From Brachypterus glaber (Eukaryota > Arthropoda > Insecta > Coleoptera > Kateretidae), in NCBI GenBank assembly GCA_958510825.1, contig OY294048.1, positions 25,059,887 through 25,123,886 of the forward strand: a stretch of DNA of 64,000 bases, given 5' to 3'. The position numbers and the translations under genes were made by a program. Positions 10,936-22,425 of the stretch are shown piece after piece. Position 1 is the first letter of the stretch, and every line of letters starts with the position of its first letter. The notes beneath the pieces were generated by a model. It did not search any database, was not told where the DNA came from, and saw only the letters and a program-made list of their open reading frames with translations.

Positions 10936-12490
10936 TTCCGTCCACATACTGGAATACGTGGCTTCCAGAGCAAAATCCGAAGAATCGGTCTGTACGTGAA
11001 ATTTGGTGGCGTGATTAGGGTGAAATAACAAATTTACTACAAATGGACTGCTTCAGAGATTCAAAAGTATTTTGTTGTGAGGATGTCCATTCCAATTTTT
11101 TATTATTTCGTAATAACGCTTCCAGTGGTTCTGAAAGGGTGGCAAAGTTAGGGGAAAAAACACGATCAAAGTTACATAACCTTAAAACCTTAAAAAAGCT
11201 TGAAGAGCTTTTTTTTTCTTTGGGCACCGGAAACTCGCTAATGGCTTGGACACGACTAGGGTCGCTTTTTAACCCCTTATCTGACAGGATGAAAAAAAAA
11301 TGGTTTCTTTTTTGCAAAAACGCATTTCTTTAATTTTATAGTAAAACTTGCGTCACTTAGCCGTTTAAAAACCTATTTAGGTGTTCTAAGTGCTCTTTAA
11401 ACCTACGAGAAAATATTAAAATATCAACATAACACCGTACAAACCCCCGAAATTCCGGTCTTAAAAATAGAATCTAACGCACGAATGAAAGTCGAAACCG
11501 CAGTTTTTAAACCGTGAGGTAGCACGACAAACTGGTAACAGCGCCCGTTTATTACAAAACCAGTATATTTTTTGTGGTTAGGATTTAACGGTATTTAATG
11601 ATAAGCATATATTATGTCTAGAGTACTAAAAATGCAAGCATTTTCTACGTCATGAAGCGGATCATCTGCTCCTTGCGTGGTTTCAGAGTCTGCTTCAGTT
11701 ACTTTATTTAAACGCCGAGCATCTAGACAAACACGGACCGATCCGTCCTTTTTGCCCACTGTTAATAACGGCGAGCAAAAAGGAGTATTACTACGTTCTA
11801 TAATTCCCGATTTTTTCCATTCGATCGATTTCTGCTTGTACTGCTTTACGGTGCGCATAGGGGATTGGGTACGGTTTGACATGAAAATTTCTTCAGGAGG
11901 AAATTTTCATGATGTCCCAGGACTGGGACATCAGAAAAAACCTCTTTATGCTTTAATAACAAATTCAAAAGTGCGTTTTTTTGTTTTAAATTTAAATCGG
12001 ACAACCCTACAATAGATTCTAAATCTGCTACGTTTTCCTGTGATTTGAATGAATTTCTATTTATGGCTTGAATTTTAAATTTAGGCGGGTCTATTGGAGC
12101 AAATTCGTGATTTAAAGTATGTTCCTTGATTTTTAAATTATATTCTGGCAAAAATACTGTAGCCTCTTTTAAATCAAAATTAGCATGAAAGTGTCTAAGC
12201 CAGTCTATCCCAACTATTATAGTATAAATTCCTGCTGGAAATTATGTTGTTCAATTTCAAATGGTAATAAAATTTGATGAGTTATCGTACGACAAGCGCC
12301 TCGGAATGCTCCCGTGACTCGTTCTCCGATTACTGAAAAACTTGGTATATATTTATCAAATGCTTTTACTTGATCCCAAACAAATCTGAACCTGTATCTA
12401 AAAGCGCAGGGGATTGTATCCTGTTACCATCCGTCCTAATACTTTCAGAAATCCTGCTCTCGATTCTCATGCTTCCAGTGCCGTTACCTA
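10936..12490 (-). pseudogene. pol: gypsy protease, reverse transcriptase and RNase H start
   Basis: Protease: LLDTGSDLF near 12,400 (active-site DTG). Linker: LNLLLKHKEVFSD. RT: KSGIIERSNTPFCSPLL, KKDGSVRVCLDARRLN, IFSTLDIIYAYH, then after a break YQFVVLPHGLKTA. The catalytic box near 11,430 reads YVDILIFS where YVDDILIFS is expected, so one aspartate codon is missing. The RNase H entry FHVQTDSSDFALEA sits at about 11,010. Several stops are present. Confidence 0.8.
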
Positions 12491-13036
12491 AAAGGAAAAT
12501 TTGGATTATTAACAGCATAAAAATCTACTTGCCGCTTCTCCTATTGTATTTGTGCCAATTAAGCATGACACAATCAGGATATACCCTACCTACAATAGAT
12601 ATTTTAATATACCACAAATGTCTTTAAAGGCATTTGAGGAGTGCCAGATAAAAAGGGGTACACCTACATTTAAAACAAATGAGTTATTGATGGTTTAGGC
12701 CATGGTGGGGACTAATAAATAATTCTGCAAAAAGAAATTTTGCCAAAGGGCACATTAAGTATTTTTAATTTACATTTAAAATACTGCTGCCACATTAAAA
12801 CGCGCAATCTTCACCAGAATTGCCGCATCAAAAGGGGGTCATTTGCATTAAATTCAAGTAGCTTTCTATTAAGCAAGAAATAATGACATAATTGCAAATT
12901 TTAAGTTATATAACGAGCCCTGGAGATCTGTATTGCTGTTTTGCTTTCCCTGCTTAAGCTGAGGAAAAGCCATGGTTTAATAAAAAAATCAAACTAAAAA
13001 ATACAATATTTTTCACAAAAAATTGAAAATTGTTAT
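12491..13036. other. Unassigned gag-pol interval
   Basis: Lies between the gypsy protease and the family A insertion. No clear CCHC knuckle or open frame could be read in any frame. It is presumably decayed gag 3' end. Confidence 0.35.
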
Positions 13037-13995
13037 ACACGGTGTATTTGAAATAGCATCGGAAATTTTAACAGGTGATTCTAAATCATAAAATATGACA
13101 AAAAGTTCCTATAAACATATGTCTAAAAATGCGTCATAAGGGAGCTACGCACATTTGAAAGTGGCTAAAAAAAATCGTTTTTTTTTTTAATAACTCAGGA
13201 ACCCTTTGAGATATATCAACGAGGTTTTTTACGTCAACTAATCCTACCAAGGCCCGTTTTTATGTGTTATTTGCATGTACTTATTTCAACCAATGGTGTG
13301 CGAAACGGGGGGGGAGGGCTTATCAGTTTTTTGTCCCAAATTTTTTTCTGTGTAACTTTTTTGCAATTTTATTTTTAAAATATGATTCCTCAGGTCAAAA
13401 TACATAAAAAAGGTACTCTTGTTGTAATACTGTAGGATTAACCGTTTTCGAGAAAAAATCATTTGAAGGTGCAATTGCACGGTTCGAGGACGAAAAATTA
13501 AATACTAAAATGTTGAAAACCAAAATTTTAATGATGCAGGGCGAATGTACATTAAAAATTAAGAAAAATAACTCATATACAGGTACTTCCAAAAATCAAT
13601 CCTAATGGAGCTATGGTCTCCTAAATATGCACCATTTTTAGGAACCATATCATTTAGGAATCATATTTCAAAAATAAAATTGCAAAAAAGTTACACAGAA
13701 AAAAGTTTGGGACAAAAAACTGATAAGGCCCCCCCGTTTCGCACACCCCTGGTTTAAATAAGTACGTGAAAATGAAATACAAAGATGGGCCTTATTAGGA
13801 TTAATTCACGTGCAAAACCTCGTTAATATATCTCAAAGGGTTCCTGAGTTATTAAATAAAAACCGATTTTTTTAGCCAATTTCAAAGGGGCGTAGCTCCC
13901 TTATGACGCATTTTTAGACATGTTTATAGGAACTTTTTGTCATATTTTATCATGCAGAATCACCTGTTAAAATTTCCTACGCTATTTCAAATATG
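13037..13995. repeat. Family A palindromic repeat, copy 2
   Basis: Left arm starts ACGGTGTATTTGAAAT. The inverted right arm ends TACGCTATTTCAAATA at about 13,993. The centre is shortened: the right arm resumes at the ATTTAGGAATCATATTTC block (13,660), so about 370 bp of the right arm is missing compared with copy 28,513-29,664. It interrupts gypsy gag. Confidence 0.75.
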
Positions 13996-14595
13996 TATAT
14001 TTGTTTTTAAGGTTCCTGAAATTAAATCTGATATTTTTTTTTTTAATTTTTGAGACTGACGGTTTGCACTCCAAAACTGATTTAGGAAAGCATTTTTAAA
14101 TTGCTTACAGTTATGAAAGCTATTGAGAAACGCATTAGCCCATGGACCTGCATCGTAGGTTAAAGAGTCGGCCAAATAAAATTTAAAAATCTGGAACTGA
14201 ACATTTGAAATATTAAAAATTAATTCTACTTGTTGAATATAATCACAGAGTACAGAGTTGTCCTTTTTGAATTTTGGTATGTATTTAAAATCAAAGTTTG
14301 TATTTTGTCACGTATGATTTTTTGAAAATTTTTGCTGTATTGTTTACTCGTAAATAAAAATTACTTGCTAATTAACCATGATTTGGCCTTTGAAAATTGT
14401 TACCTAAATTATTATCTAAATTATTTCTTAAATTATTTCCTAAATTATTATTTACATTTATATTCCTAAACTTATCTAAATATTATGAAAAATCATTATT
14501 TATTCGCTGTGGAAACGGATATGGTCCACTGGGTAGGTCTTTTCTTAAACCTAGAAGTTCATTAAAACTCGGTTGTTGGTGTTCGAATATCTAAC
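13996..14595 (-). pseudogene. gag: gypsy gag fragment
   Basis: The minus strand reads DFKYIPKFKKDN, DYIQQVELIFN, FKFYLADSL, then an open stretch with AGPWANAFL, FKNAFLNQFWSANRQSQ and KISDLISG. This is the helical gag pattern of Ty3/gypsy elements (a-W-a spacing followed by F-x3-F-x2-FWS and Q). The N-terminal side is Asn-rich and shifted. It ends against the LINE at about 14,597. No start codon was assigned. Confidence 0.6.
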
Positions 14596-14596
14596 G

Positions 14597-17125
14597 TGGT
14601 CTTTGTTTTGTTTCTATGCGGTCCTATCCTTGTTTCTCCCTTCTCCAGGGTGTTTATTCTTGTACAACCAATCACATATTGGCTATCTTAGCAACAGCGT
14701 ATGCGTATTATTTTTGCGAATAGGCAATTCCAATTTTGTTTTATGGCCTTTGCTCTAGGCACTCCGGCCAGGTCACGTGGACTTCTGATGTTCTTTTAAT
14801 TTCTTCTGGTTTCTTTTATTTTTCCACTCCCTAGAATTTTATATTTGTGTTTTTCAGGAATTTAACTATTTCTACCACTACCTCTTTTTTGGGATTTGCT
14901 AGCAGTAATGGGATATTTATCGGGTTTGGGGTTATTTGGGATAGGTGTCTGTATAGGGATTGGGATTCCAAAGCGAATGAATGACATGAAAGGAGTATGT
15001 GAGTTATGTTCTAAATCTGGCCACATGTACATCTTGGATCGTTTTTAATTTTGATTTTATATAGGTGTTCGTTTGTAAGACAGTGTTCTGATCGTATCCT
15101 GCTAATTGTTGTTATTTGATGTCTTGACAGTCCCATGTTCTTGTACCATGTTTTGTTTGGTGTGAATTCTGTCCTTTCCCAATATCTGTGTCCTTTTATT
15201 TGTCCTACTGTGTCCCATTCTTCTTTCCATTTTCTGTTTATGTTTTGTTTAATTTCTTGTAAATAATCTAAAAAGTTGGTTTTAATGCTACTCGTTTGGA
15301 TTTTTCTTGCAGCGTTGGCTATTCTATCTGCTATCTCGTTTCCTTTTATATTTATGTGTCCCGGTATCCAGCAAAATATTAATTGATATGCTATTTTTTT
15401 TTTAATTCTAATGTGGTGTTATCTGTTGGTTTTGCTTGTATTATTTTTTTTAATGCGCTACTTGAGTATGAGAGTATGATTGATTTTTTAATGTTCTTAT
15501 TCTTGATTTCTTTTAGGGCTAGATTGATGGCTTTTACTTCCGCTGAGCATATCTAGCTAATGTCTGGTAGTTTAGTCATTAAATTGGAGTTTAGTTTTGG
15601 AATGTGTACTCCGTTGTACCTTCCGCTTAGGATTCGCCTGTATATATGTCTATGTAATCCTGCCATGATGTATTTAGCCATTCTCTAAATCTTATTTTGT
15701 TGTCTTCGTTTTTCCCTAGGTTCGAGTTAATCAGATCCAGTTTCCCCTCTATGTCTTCTTGTTTATATGAGTATAATGGCCAATTTTGTGAAACGTACAT
15801 TTCATTTTCTTTTCCCTTATAGTATTCATTTGCTTTGCATACCACCGGTGTCTCTTGCACCCCAGAATGGACTTCTTGTTTTTGTGGCTTCTGATAGTTC
15901 TCTTATTGCTGCCGTGATGGGGTTCTGCTGTATTGCCATTTGTTTTCCTACATATTTATATGCTAACCATTCTCTTCTTCTGCTTAGTGGCCATTCTTCA
16001 CTTTCTCCTAACAGTATGTTTGTGTAGATTTCATTAATCCAAGGACAGTTCTAATGGCCTGGAATTGTACTCTGTCTAGTTTTTTTAAGTATGCTTTTGG
16101 TGTTCTGCAATAGAGATGGCTAGAATAGTCTAGGTGTGGCAATACCACTTCTTTGTATAACATCAGCATTATTTGTGGATTAGACCGCCACCAGGTTCTA
16201 CACAGTGTTTTCAGAATGTTGAATCCTCCTTGTGCCTTTGTTGTTTGTTTTTCAATATGTTCCTTAAACGTAACTGCATAATCTAAAGTTGTTCTCAGGT
16301 AGGTTATCTCATTTTTCCATGGTATGTTTTTTTGGCTGTATTTTATTCTGGGTAGCCTTGGTGTTCGTCCTTTTTTCCTGAATAGAAGCGCGGAGCTTTT
16401 TGGTGTTGATATTTCTAGGCCATGTTTCGCCATCCATCCTTCTATATTTTCCAGTGTAGCATTCATGGCGTGTGCCGCCTGTTCTAGGTTATCTACGCTT
16501 ACTATAATGGCTATGTCGTCGGTGAATTGTATTATTTGACATCCTAAGACACCTTCGTGTTTTAGCCTGTATAAATATTAAAGAGAATGGGGCTTAGTGG
16601 GGATCCTTGTGGTAGTAGGTAGGTTTGTTTTTAAGGTCCTATGAGTTTTCCATTCACATCTCTAATGTAAATCCATCGATTTTCTAAAATGCTGGATACG
16701 GAGTTGATAAGGTAGTTTGGAACACCTCTTTCCTGTAGAATTCTGTACATTATATCCGGTTTTAAATTGTCGTATGCAGCTTTGATGTCTAGTGTTACTA
16801 ATAATGTTTTCTTCTTCTTTGTTAGATTTTTAAGTGCTTTTGTTGTTATGAATTATCCTGTGTTCATTTACCTTTTCTGGTTTAATGAATTACTGTTTTC
16901 TAGAATATTTTCTAAACTGTTTCTTATTATGGACTCAAATATTTTTCCTAGGCAGGAGGACAGTGCTATGGGACGTATGTCGTTTTCATCTTTAATTTTT
17001 TTTCCTGTTTTTGGTATTGGCACGATTATGTACTCTTTCCATTGCTTTGGGGGATGCTCCACCCCTTGCAGTATGTTATTGATTTTTTTTCCAATTTTGC
17101 GAATAGTCAAGAATAGAGCTGCAGG
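14597..17125 (-). pseudogene. I-clade LINE ORF2: RT, RNase H and Cys/His knuckle
   Basis: RT (17,110 down): IIVPIPKTGKK, RPIALSSCLGKIFE, LVTLDIKAAYDN, LPQGSPLSPILFNIY and QFTDDIAI (FTDD in place of YADD). The thumb is open at 16,466-16,008. RNase H (15,660-15,300): the first motif reads IYTGES where YTDGS is expected, so the first catalytic Asp is lost; then ICSAEVKAINLAL and CWIPGHINIKGNEIADRIA. A knuckle CTCG...HILLSC follows near 15,000. The endonuclease domain is missing (5' truncation at about 17,120), and several stops and shifts make it inactive. Confidence 0.85.
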
Positions 17126-17600
17126 TACGTATGTGCTAGGAGCTCACAGATTGCGCATCGACTTGACCATCGCTAGGCACGGAATTCAGAAGCGATTATT
17201 TCACACTATATATTCCAAGCTATGCGCATGCCTGAGAAATATAAAATATATCGTCTTCTAAATTCTGAAATATCGTATCTGAAAAATGCCTTCCATTAAA
17301 AAAAAACACCAAACCAGCAAACTACCAAACCAAACCATTATTAACGTAAACCAACGCCTCCCATTAAAAAAAAACACCAAACCAGCAAACTACAAAACCA
17401 AACCATTGTTAACGTAAACCAACATTAACAAAATCAAACAGAAATTCGTGAGTATTTTAACAAGTTCATTTTTGTGGACCTACAACTGCCTAAGAGAAAA
17501 ATAACCTATAAAAATATACAACAGATATTTCTCAGGCATGCGCATAGCTTGGAATATATAGTGTGAAATAATCGCTCCTCGGAATTCGTTGCTGCGCTTT
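17126..17600. repeat. MITE with internal 68-bp direct duplication
   Basis: Inverted arms of about 62 bp at 17,181-17,243 and 17,524-17,585 share TTATTTCACACTATATATT and CTATGCGCATGCCTGAGAA. Between them, a 68-bp unit starting CCATTAAAAAAAAACACC is tandemly duplicated (17,293-17,360 and 17,361-17,423) with few differences. It is non-coding and sits at the 5' end of the LINE. Confidence 0.65.
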
Positions 17601-17970
17601 AGGCTGTCGCGCCTGCCTCGTTTGATGGTGACTTATCGACGGCGATGCCGCGTTCATGTACAGGCCTCCTGGGTACCGCTCCCATGTTTCGAGCCTCCTC
17701 CAGCGAGTAAGTTGGTGGGGCGACGTGAATCTCTCGGCGAGGGTACCTGGTGAATGGCAGTTGTCTCATTCCGGTTAAGTTGCGGCGGCGGGAGATGCGG
17801 CGCCTGCGCATTGTCCTCCTGCGCCTGAGTTTCCAACTGCAGCAGCTGTTTCTGGTGCTGACGCCTGGTGGTCATACATGGCGTTTGTGGTGTCCTTGAA
17901 AGGCCCATATCAATAACCGAATTCCAACTTTTTTTCTCGACTGACCTAAACAGCAGAAAAATGGCCTTGC
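17586..17970 (-). other. GC-rich island with overlapping open frames, unidentified
   Basis: About 385 bp of GC-rich sequence in otherwise very AT-rich DNA. All three minus frames are open for long stretches: 17,986-17,654, 17,811-17,599, and a third with an Ala/Gly/Ser/Pro-rich product. One frame contains PPTYSLEEARNMG, another LPPPQLNRNETT. I do not recognise a family. It could be a captured host exon, an old viral fragment or a GC-rich transposon end. Codon content is unlike any neighbour. Confidence 0.35.
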
Positions 17971-18664
17971 AGCACGTGGGTGACAAAAGGATGTAGCAGA
18001 GTAGAATTTCTTCTACGAACTATCGCAAAATTTGGGTTTCTCGGCGGTTTAGGTTCGGTCTCGGCAAAAAGCAATAAAAAAGTTGGATTCGTTTCAGTAT
18101 TGTTTTATTCCAAAATATATGTGAAATCTAAAAAACATAAAAAGATGCATCTAGACCTAGATCTAAAGACCATGTTCTTAGTGGCTAGTTATAGCAAAAC
18201 ATGGTTTTAAAAATATATTTAATAAAATATATTTTTAATTATTAGCTTTTTTAAAATAAGCAAAAGAGTACATACCTAGAACACAGGTACACTTTCAAAA
18301 ACGTATACGCCTCTTGGATTTTACACAATGTTATTAAGGCTGTTCACTTCAATATACCCAAGTAACAACTGAAAAATGCTGGGGAGTGTAGCGAAAGACG
18401 GTTAATGGTTTTTTATCAGTTAAGCTAAAAAAACTTCATTTCGTTTTATTGGTAGGGCGATTTGGCGAATATTTGAAATGATAAGTAAACTCAATAATTT
18501 AAATATCATAAATATAATAATTATAAATATAGAACTACAGGGCTATAGCGACTTTAATACTGAATAATATCCCGTTTTTTTTTAGTCGATCCAAACGACT
18601 GGAATCATGGCGACCATCGTTTTTTGTTTTTTTTTTCAAAAAAGTTTTTGGCAAAAAATGGCAC
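17971..18664. other. Unassigned spacer
   Basis: AT-rich sequence with no gene or repeat family I can support. Short ORFs of 60-76 codons show no recognisable motif. Confidence 0.4.
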
Positions 18665-19520
18665 TTTAAAAATCTAAAAAAAATATTCTTTAAATACAGG
18701 GTCTCAAAATGTTTCAAATATTTGGAAATGTAATTATATCTGATACAAGGTACTTATAAGTTATTTATTTATAACTTACAAAAGGAAACACATGGGAAAT
18801 TATTTCTTAAAAATTATATTATCCAGATGTCTTCCGTTGCGTCGCTGGAACTCTTCGAATACGGTGCGCACTTAAATGAATACTCTTTGAAGTAGATCGG
18901 GGGTTATAAGATCAATTTGCTCCTCGATATTCCTCTTCAACTGTCCGATGGTAGCTGGGGAATTTTCATATACGTTATTTTTAAGGAATCCCATAATCGG
19001 ACCGAACTTTTTTCAGGATGCGAGAGGCAGGTCCGTAAGTGTCAATTCAACAAGATAAGGCAACCTGCCACAGAACTCTTGCATTGCTGCAGTCTACGAG
19101 CTGTTTCCCGAACGCGTAATTTCTAGACGGGGTGACATTAATTGGCCCCCACGGAGCCCCAAATTATCGCAACCAGACTTTTTTATGGGGATTTCTTAAA
19201 AATGAGGTATACGAAAATGCCCCAGCTACTATCAAACTTGAAGAGGAATATCGAGGAGCAACTTACACTTATAACCCCCGATCTACTCCAACAAGTATTC
19301 ATCCATGTGCGCACCGTATGTATTCGAAGAGTGCCAGCGACGCAACGGAAGACACCTAGATAATATAGTTTTTAAGAAATAATTTCCCATGTGTCTCCTT
19401 TTGTAAGTTATAAATAAATAACTTTTTACCGTGTATCAGATATTATTACATTTCCAAATATTTGAAACTTTTTGAGAACCTGTATTTAAAGAAATTTTTT
19501 TTTTTAGATTTAGATTTTTT
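18665..19520. mobile_element. Inverted pair of mariner-type transposase 3' ends
   Basis: A palindrome whose two arms each carry the C-terminal part of an IS630/Tc1/mariner transposase. The right arm (19,138-19,375, plus strand, two frames) gives NWPPRSPKL, DFFLWGFLKN, VYENAPATI and QRRNGRHLDN; in this family the WPP-S-P-L and DFFLWG block contains the third catalytic acid. The left arm (minus strand, 19,050-18,810) encodes the same end with shifts. Both arms end in TACAGGGTCTC-type sequence followed by GTTTCAAATATTTGG (18,695; 19,484). The N-terminal halves are absent. Confidence 0.7.
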
Positions 19521-19699
19521 AGTGTATCAGATATTATTACATTTCCAAATATTTGAAACCTTTTGAGACACAGGTATTAAAAACAAAATATTTTTTTTAA
19601 TTTGAAGGTAGAAGGTAGACCCCTAAAAAGTTTCCAGACCAACATGAACCAATTTTTTCAACAACTAAAAGGCGATTCTTATAGTATCTTTTTAGATAT

Positions 19700-22425
19700 T
19701 TCTTTTAGCCCAGTCCTTTTAGATTTTCTATCGGGAATGTGTTTTTGGACGCTCTTTCACGTAAAAATAGTATTTTTGACCAAAACCTTCAAATTTCGCC
19801 GCCATCTTGATTTTAAGATCTCATTTTACTAAAGCCAAATTTCATTGGATAATTATTTTAAATCCAACTTTTTTATGGATTCTGAAGTGTTCTTTCAAGT
19901 GAGAATTTTTTTTTCACTTTAACTTTAAGAATTCACCTTTATTTTTTGTCGTTTTTCGGTCGTTTTTTTGCGAAATTTTGTCTTAACCTGTTTTTTATTA
20001 AAGAGTTTATTTTTAAAAGTAATGTTATTTTATTAATTTGTATGCGCTCTTATAAAAATAAAATGATTGTCCTAGCAATTAATTTCGCCGCCATCTTGCC
20101 TTTTAGCGACTCTTTTCTATGTCTTCGCGCCAATATGACGTATGGAAAAAAACTACACCATAACTTTTTTTTTAATTCCCTGATGTCATAGATGTAACTA
20201 TGTTTTACTCTCAAAAACCGTTTTATCGCGGAGACTTGTAGCGGTTGGATTTTTTCGGGAGAAAAAGCCTTATCGTGGTATATATTTTTAAAATGAACAT
20301 TTTTATAGCTGATAAAAAAATAAATATACTTTTTTGCAAAAACCTAAATATTTGGCCGCCATCTTGATTTTTATACTCTTAGCAGCACAATATTCTTGTC
20401 GTCACGTTAAGTCAAAAACTAAATATCAGATCAACTTCAAAATTTTAGGAGACGTTAACTTTAATGAAAAGTGCCCTATTATTTTTGGTACAAGTTTGGG
20501 TAGAGCAAAGCGGACAAAAGGGCATAAAACTGCAAATGACAAAGACAGTAGAGCCTAAAGCATAAGGTTTATTAAAAAAAAGTTCTTACAAAAAATGTTT
20601 AGAATTGAATAAAAAATTATTTAATAAAAACAAAAACTGATTGGGGCGCTGCAAAAGGGCATAAAATTGCATTTGACCAAGACAGTAGAGCCTTACCATA
20701 GGTCCTATTAAAAAGAAGTCTTTATAAAAAATGTTTAGAATTAGATATATAAAATTATACTGATAAAAAGAAAAACTGTTTGGGGTGGTGCAAAAGGGCA
20801 TAAAACTGCAAATGACTAAGGCAGTACAGCCTAAACAATAAGTCCTATTTTTTTTTATATAAAAGTCCTATTAAAAAGAAGTTTTTACAAAAAGTGTTTA
20901 GAGTTGAATAGGAAGTTACTTTGATAAAAATAAAAATGGATTGGGGTGGTGCAAAGGCGGCAAAACTGCAAATGACCAAGATAGTAGAGCCAAAAAGTCC
21001 TATAAAAAAAATGTTTTTACAAAAAATGTTTAGAACTAGATAAAAAATAATTTTAATAAAAAGAAACACTAATTGGAGTAGTGCAAAGGGGGCAAAATGG
21101 CTTTACTCCCTTAGTCATTTGAGGTTTCATGTCTTTTTGTTCCCTTTGTACCACCCTAATTAGTTTTTCTTCTCATTAAAATCATTTTTTATTATCCATT
21201 CTAAACATTTTTTGTAAAAACTTTTTTAATAGTACTCTTAGTTTAGGCTCTACTCCGCTAGCCATTTGCAGTTTTATGCCATTTTGCCCTCTTTGCACCC
21301 CACCAATTAGTTTTTCTTATTATTAAAATTATTTTTTATCTAGTTCTAAACATTTTTTGTAAAAACTTTTTTTGCTAGTTACTTATAGTTTTGGCTCTAC
21401 CATCTTGGTCGTTTGCAGTTTAGGCTCTAGTGCCTTAGTCATTTTCAGTTTTATGGCCTTTTGCCCCCTTTGTATCACCCCAATCAGTTTTTTTTATCAA
21501 TATAATTTTTTATCTAATTCTCGACATTTTTTATACAAACTTTTTTTTAATAGGACTTATGGTTTAGGCTCAACTGCCTTATTCATTTGCAGTTTTATGC
21601 CCATTTGCCAACCTTTGCACCACCCCAATCAGTTTTTCTTTTCATCCCCCTTAAGGATGGAGTTAAAATTTTTTGTCTTGGTCAATTGCAGTTTTATGCC
21701 CTTTTGTCTGCTTTACCCCACCCATAAAAAGTATAAAAATCAAGATGGCGGCCAAATATTTAGGTTTTCGCAAAAAAATATATTTATTTTTTTATCAGCA
21801 TCTAAATAACTATAAAAAATGCTCATTTTAAAAATACACACCAATCGTAAAAAACCGCTAAAAAAAACAATAAAAATTAAATTGTCGCCAAACGCTAGGA
21901 ACCGCGATAAAACAGTTTTTGAGCGTAAAACATAGTCACGTCCTTAAAATCAGGGCATTTAAAAAAAAAAGTTATGGTGTAGTTTTTTTTTCATACGTCA
22001 TATAAAAAGCAAGATGGCGGCGAAATTAATGGCTTTAGGTCAAAAATTAAATTTTTATATGAAAGAGCACATACAAATTAATAAAATAACATAACTTAAA
22101 AAAAAAACTCTTTAATAAAATACATGTTAAGCCAAAATTTCGCAAAAAAAACGACCAAAAAACGACAAAAAACAAAGGTGATGGTGAATTCTTAAAGTTG
22201 AGGTTAAAATAATAAAATAATCCATAAAAAAAGTTGGATTTAAAATAATTATCCAATGATTAAGTATTTGGTTTTATTAAATAACTGTGGAAAACGCAAA
22301 AAATGAGATCTTAAAATCAAGATGGCGGCAAAATTTGAAGGTTTTGATACTATTTTTACGCGAAAAAAGTCTATAGGTATGCAAATGTTTAGATTTTTCT
22401 GATAGATTCCCGGCAAACACCGATT
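19700..22425. mobile_element. 2.7-kb foldback element with inverted tandem arrays
   Basis: Symmetric about 21,055. Outer arms (19,700-20,400 and 21,730-22,425) are long inverted repeats. Inner parts are arrays of 135-160-bp units containing GGGCATAAAACTGCAAATGA, AGTAGAGCC, and CTTTTACAAAAAATGTTTAGA: direct on the left (about 20,450-21,100), inverted on the right. Three GCCGCCATCTTG sites on the left mirror three CAAGATGGCGGC sites on the right. No transposase is present. The structure matches classical foldback elements; a transcript would form a very long hairpin. Confidence 0.75.

Larger units (their letters stand above)
7533..14595 (-). mobile_element. Ty3/gypsy LTR retrotransposon, degraded and interrupted
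   Basis: Reading from high to low coordinates on the minus strand, the order is gag (about 14,590-13,996), protease (about 12,480-12,350), RT (12,150-11,015), RNase H (11,015-10,007) and integrase (9,870-7,533). RNase H before integrase is the Ty3/gypsy order. It is broken by a family A repeat in gag, a LINE 3' fragment in RNase H and a DNA element in the integrase zinc domain. I found no LTRs or primer-binding site. Stops and shifts show it is inactive. Confidence 0.8.
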
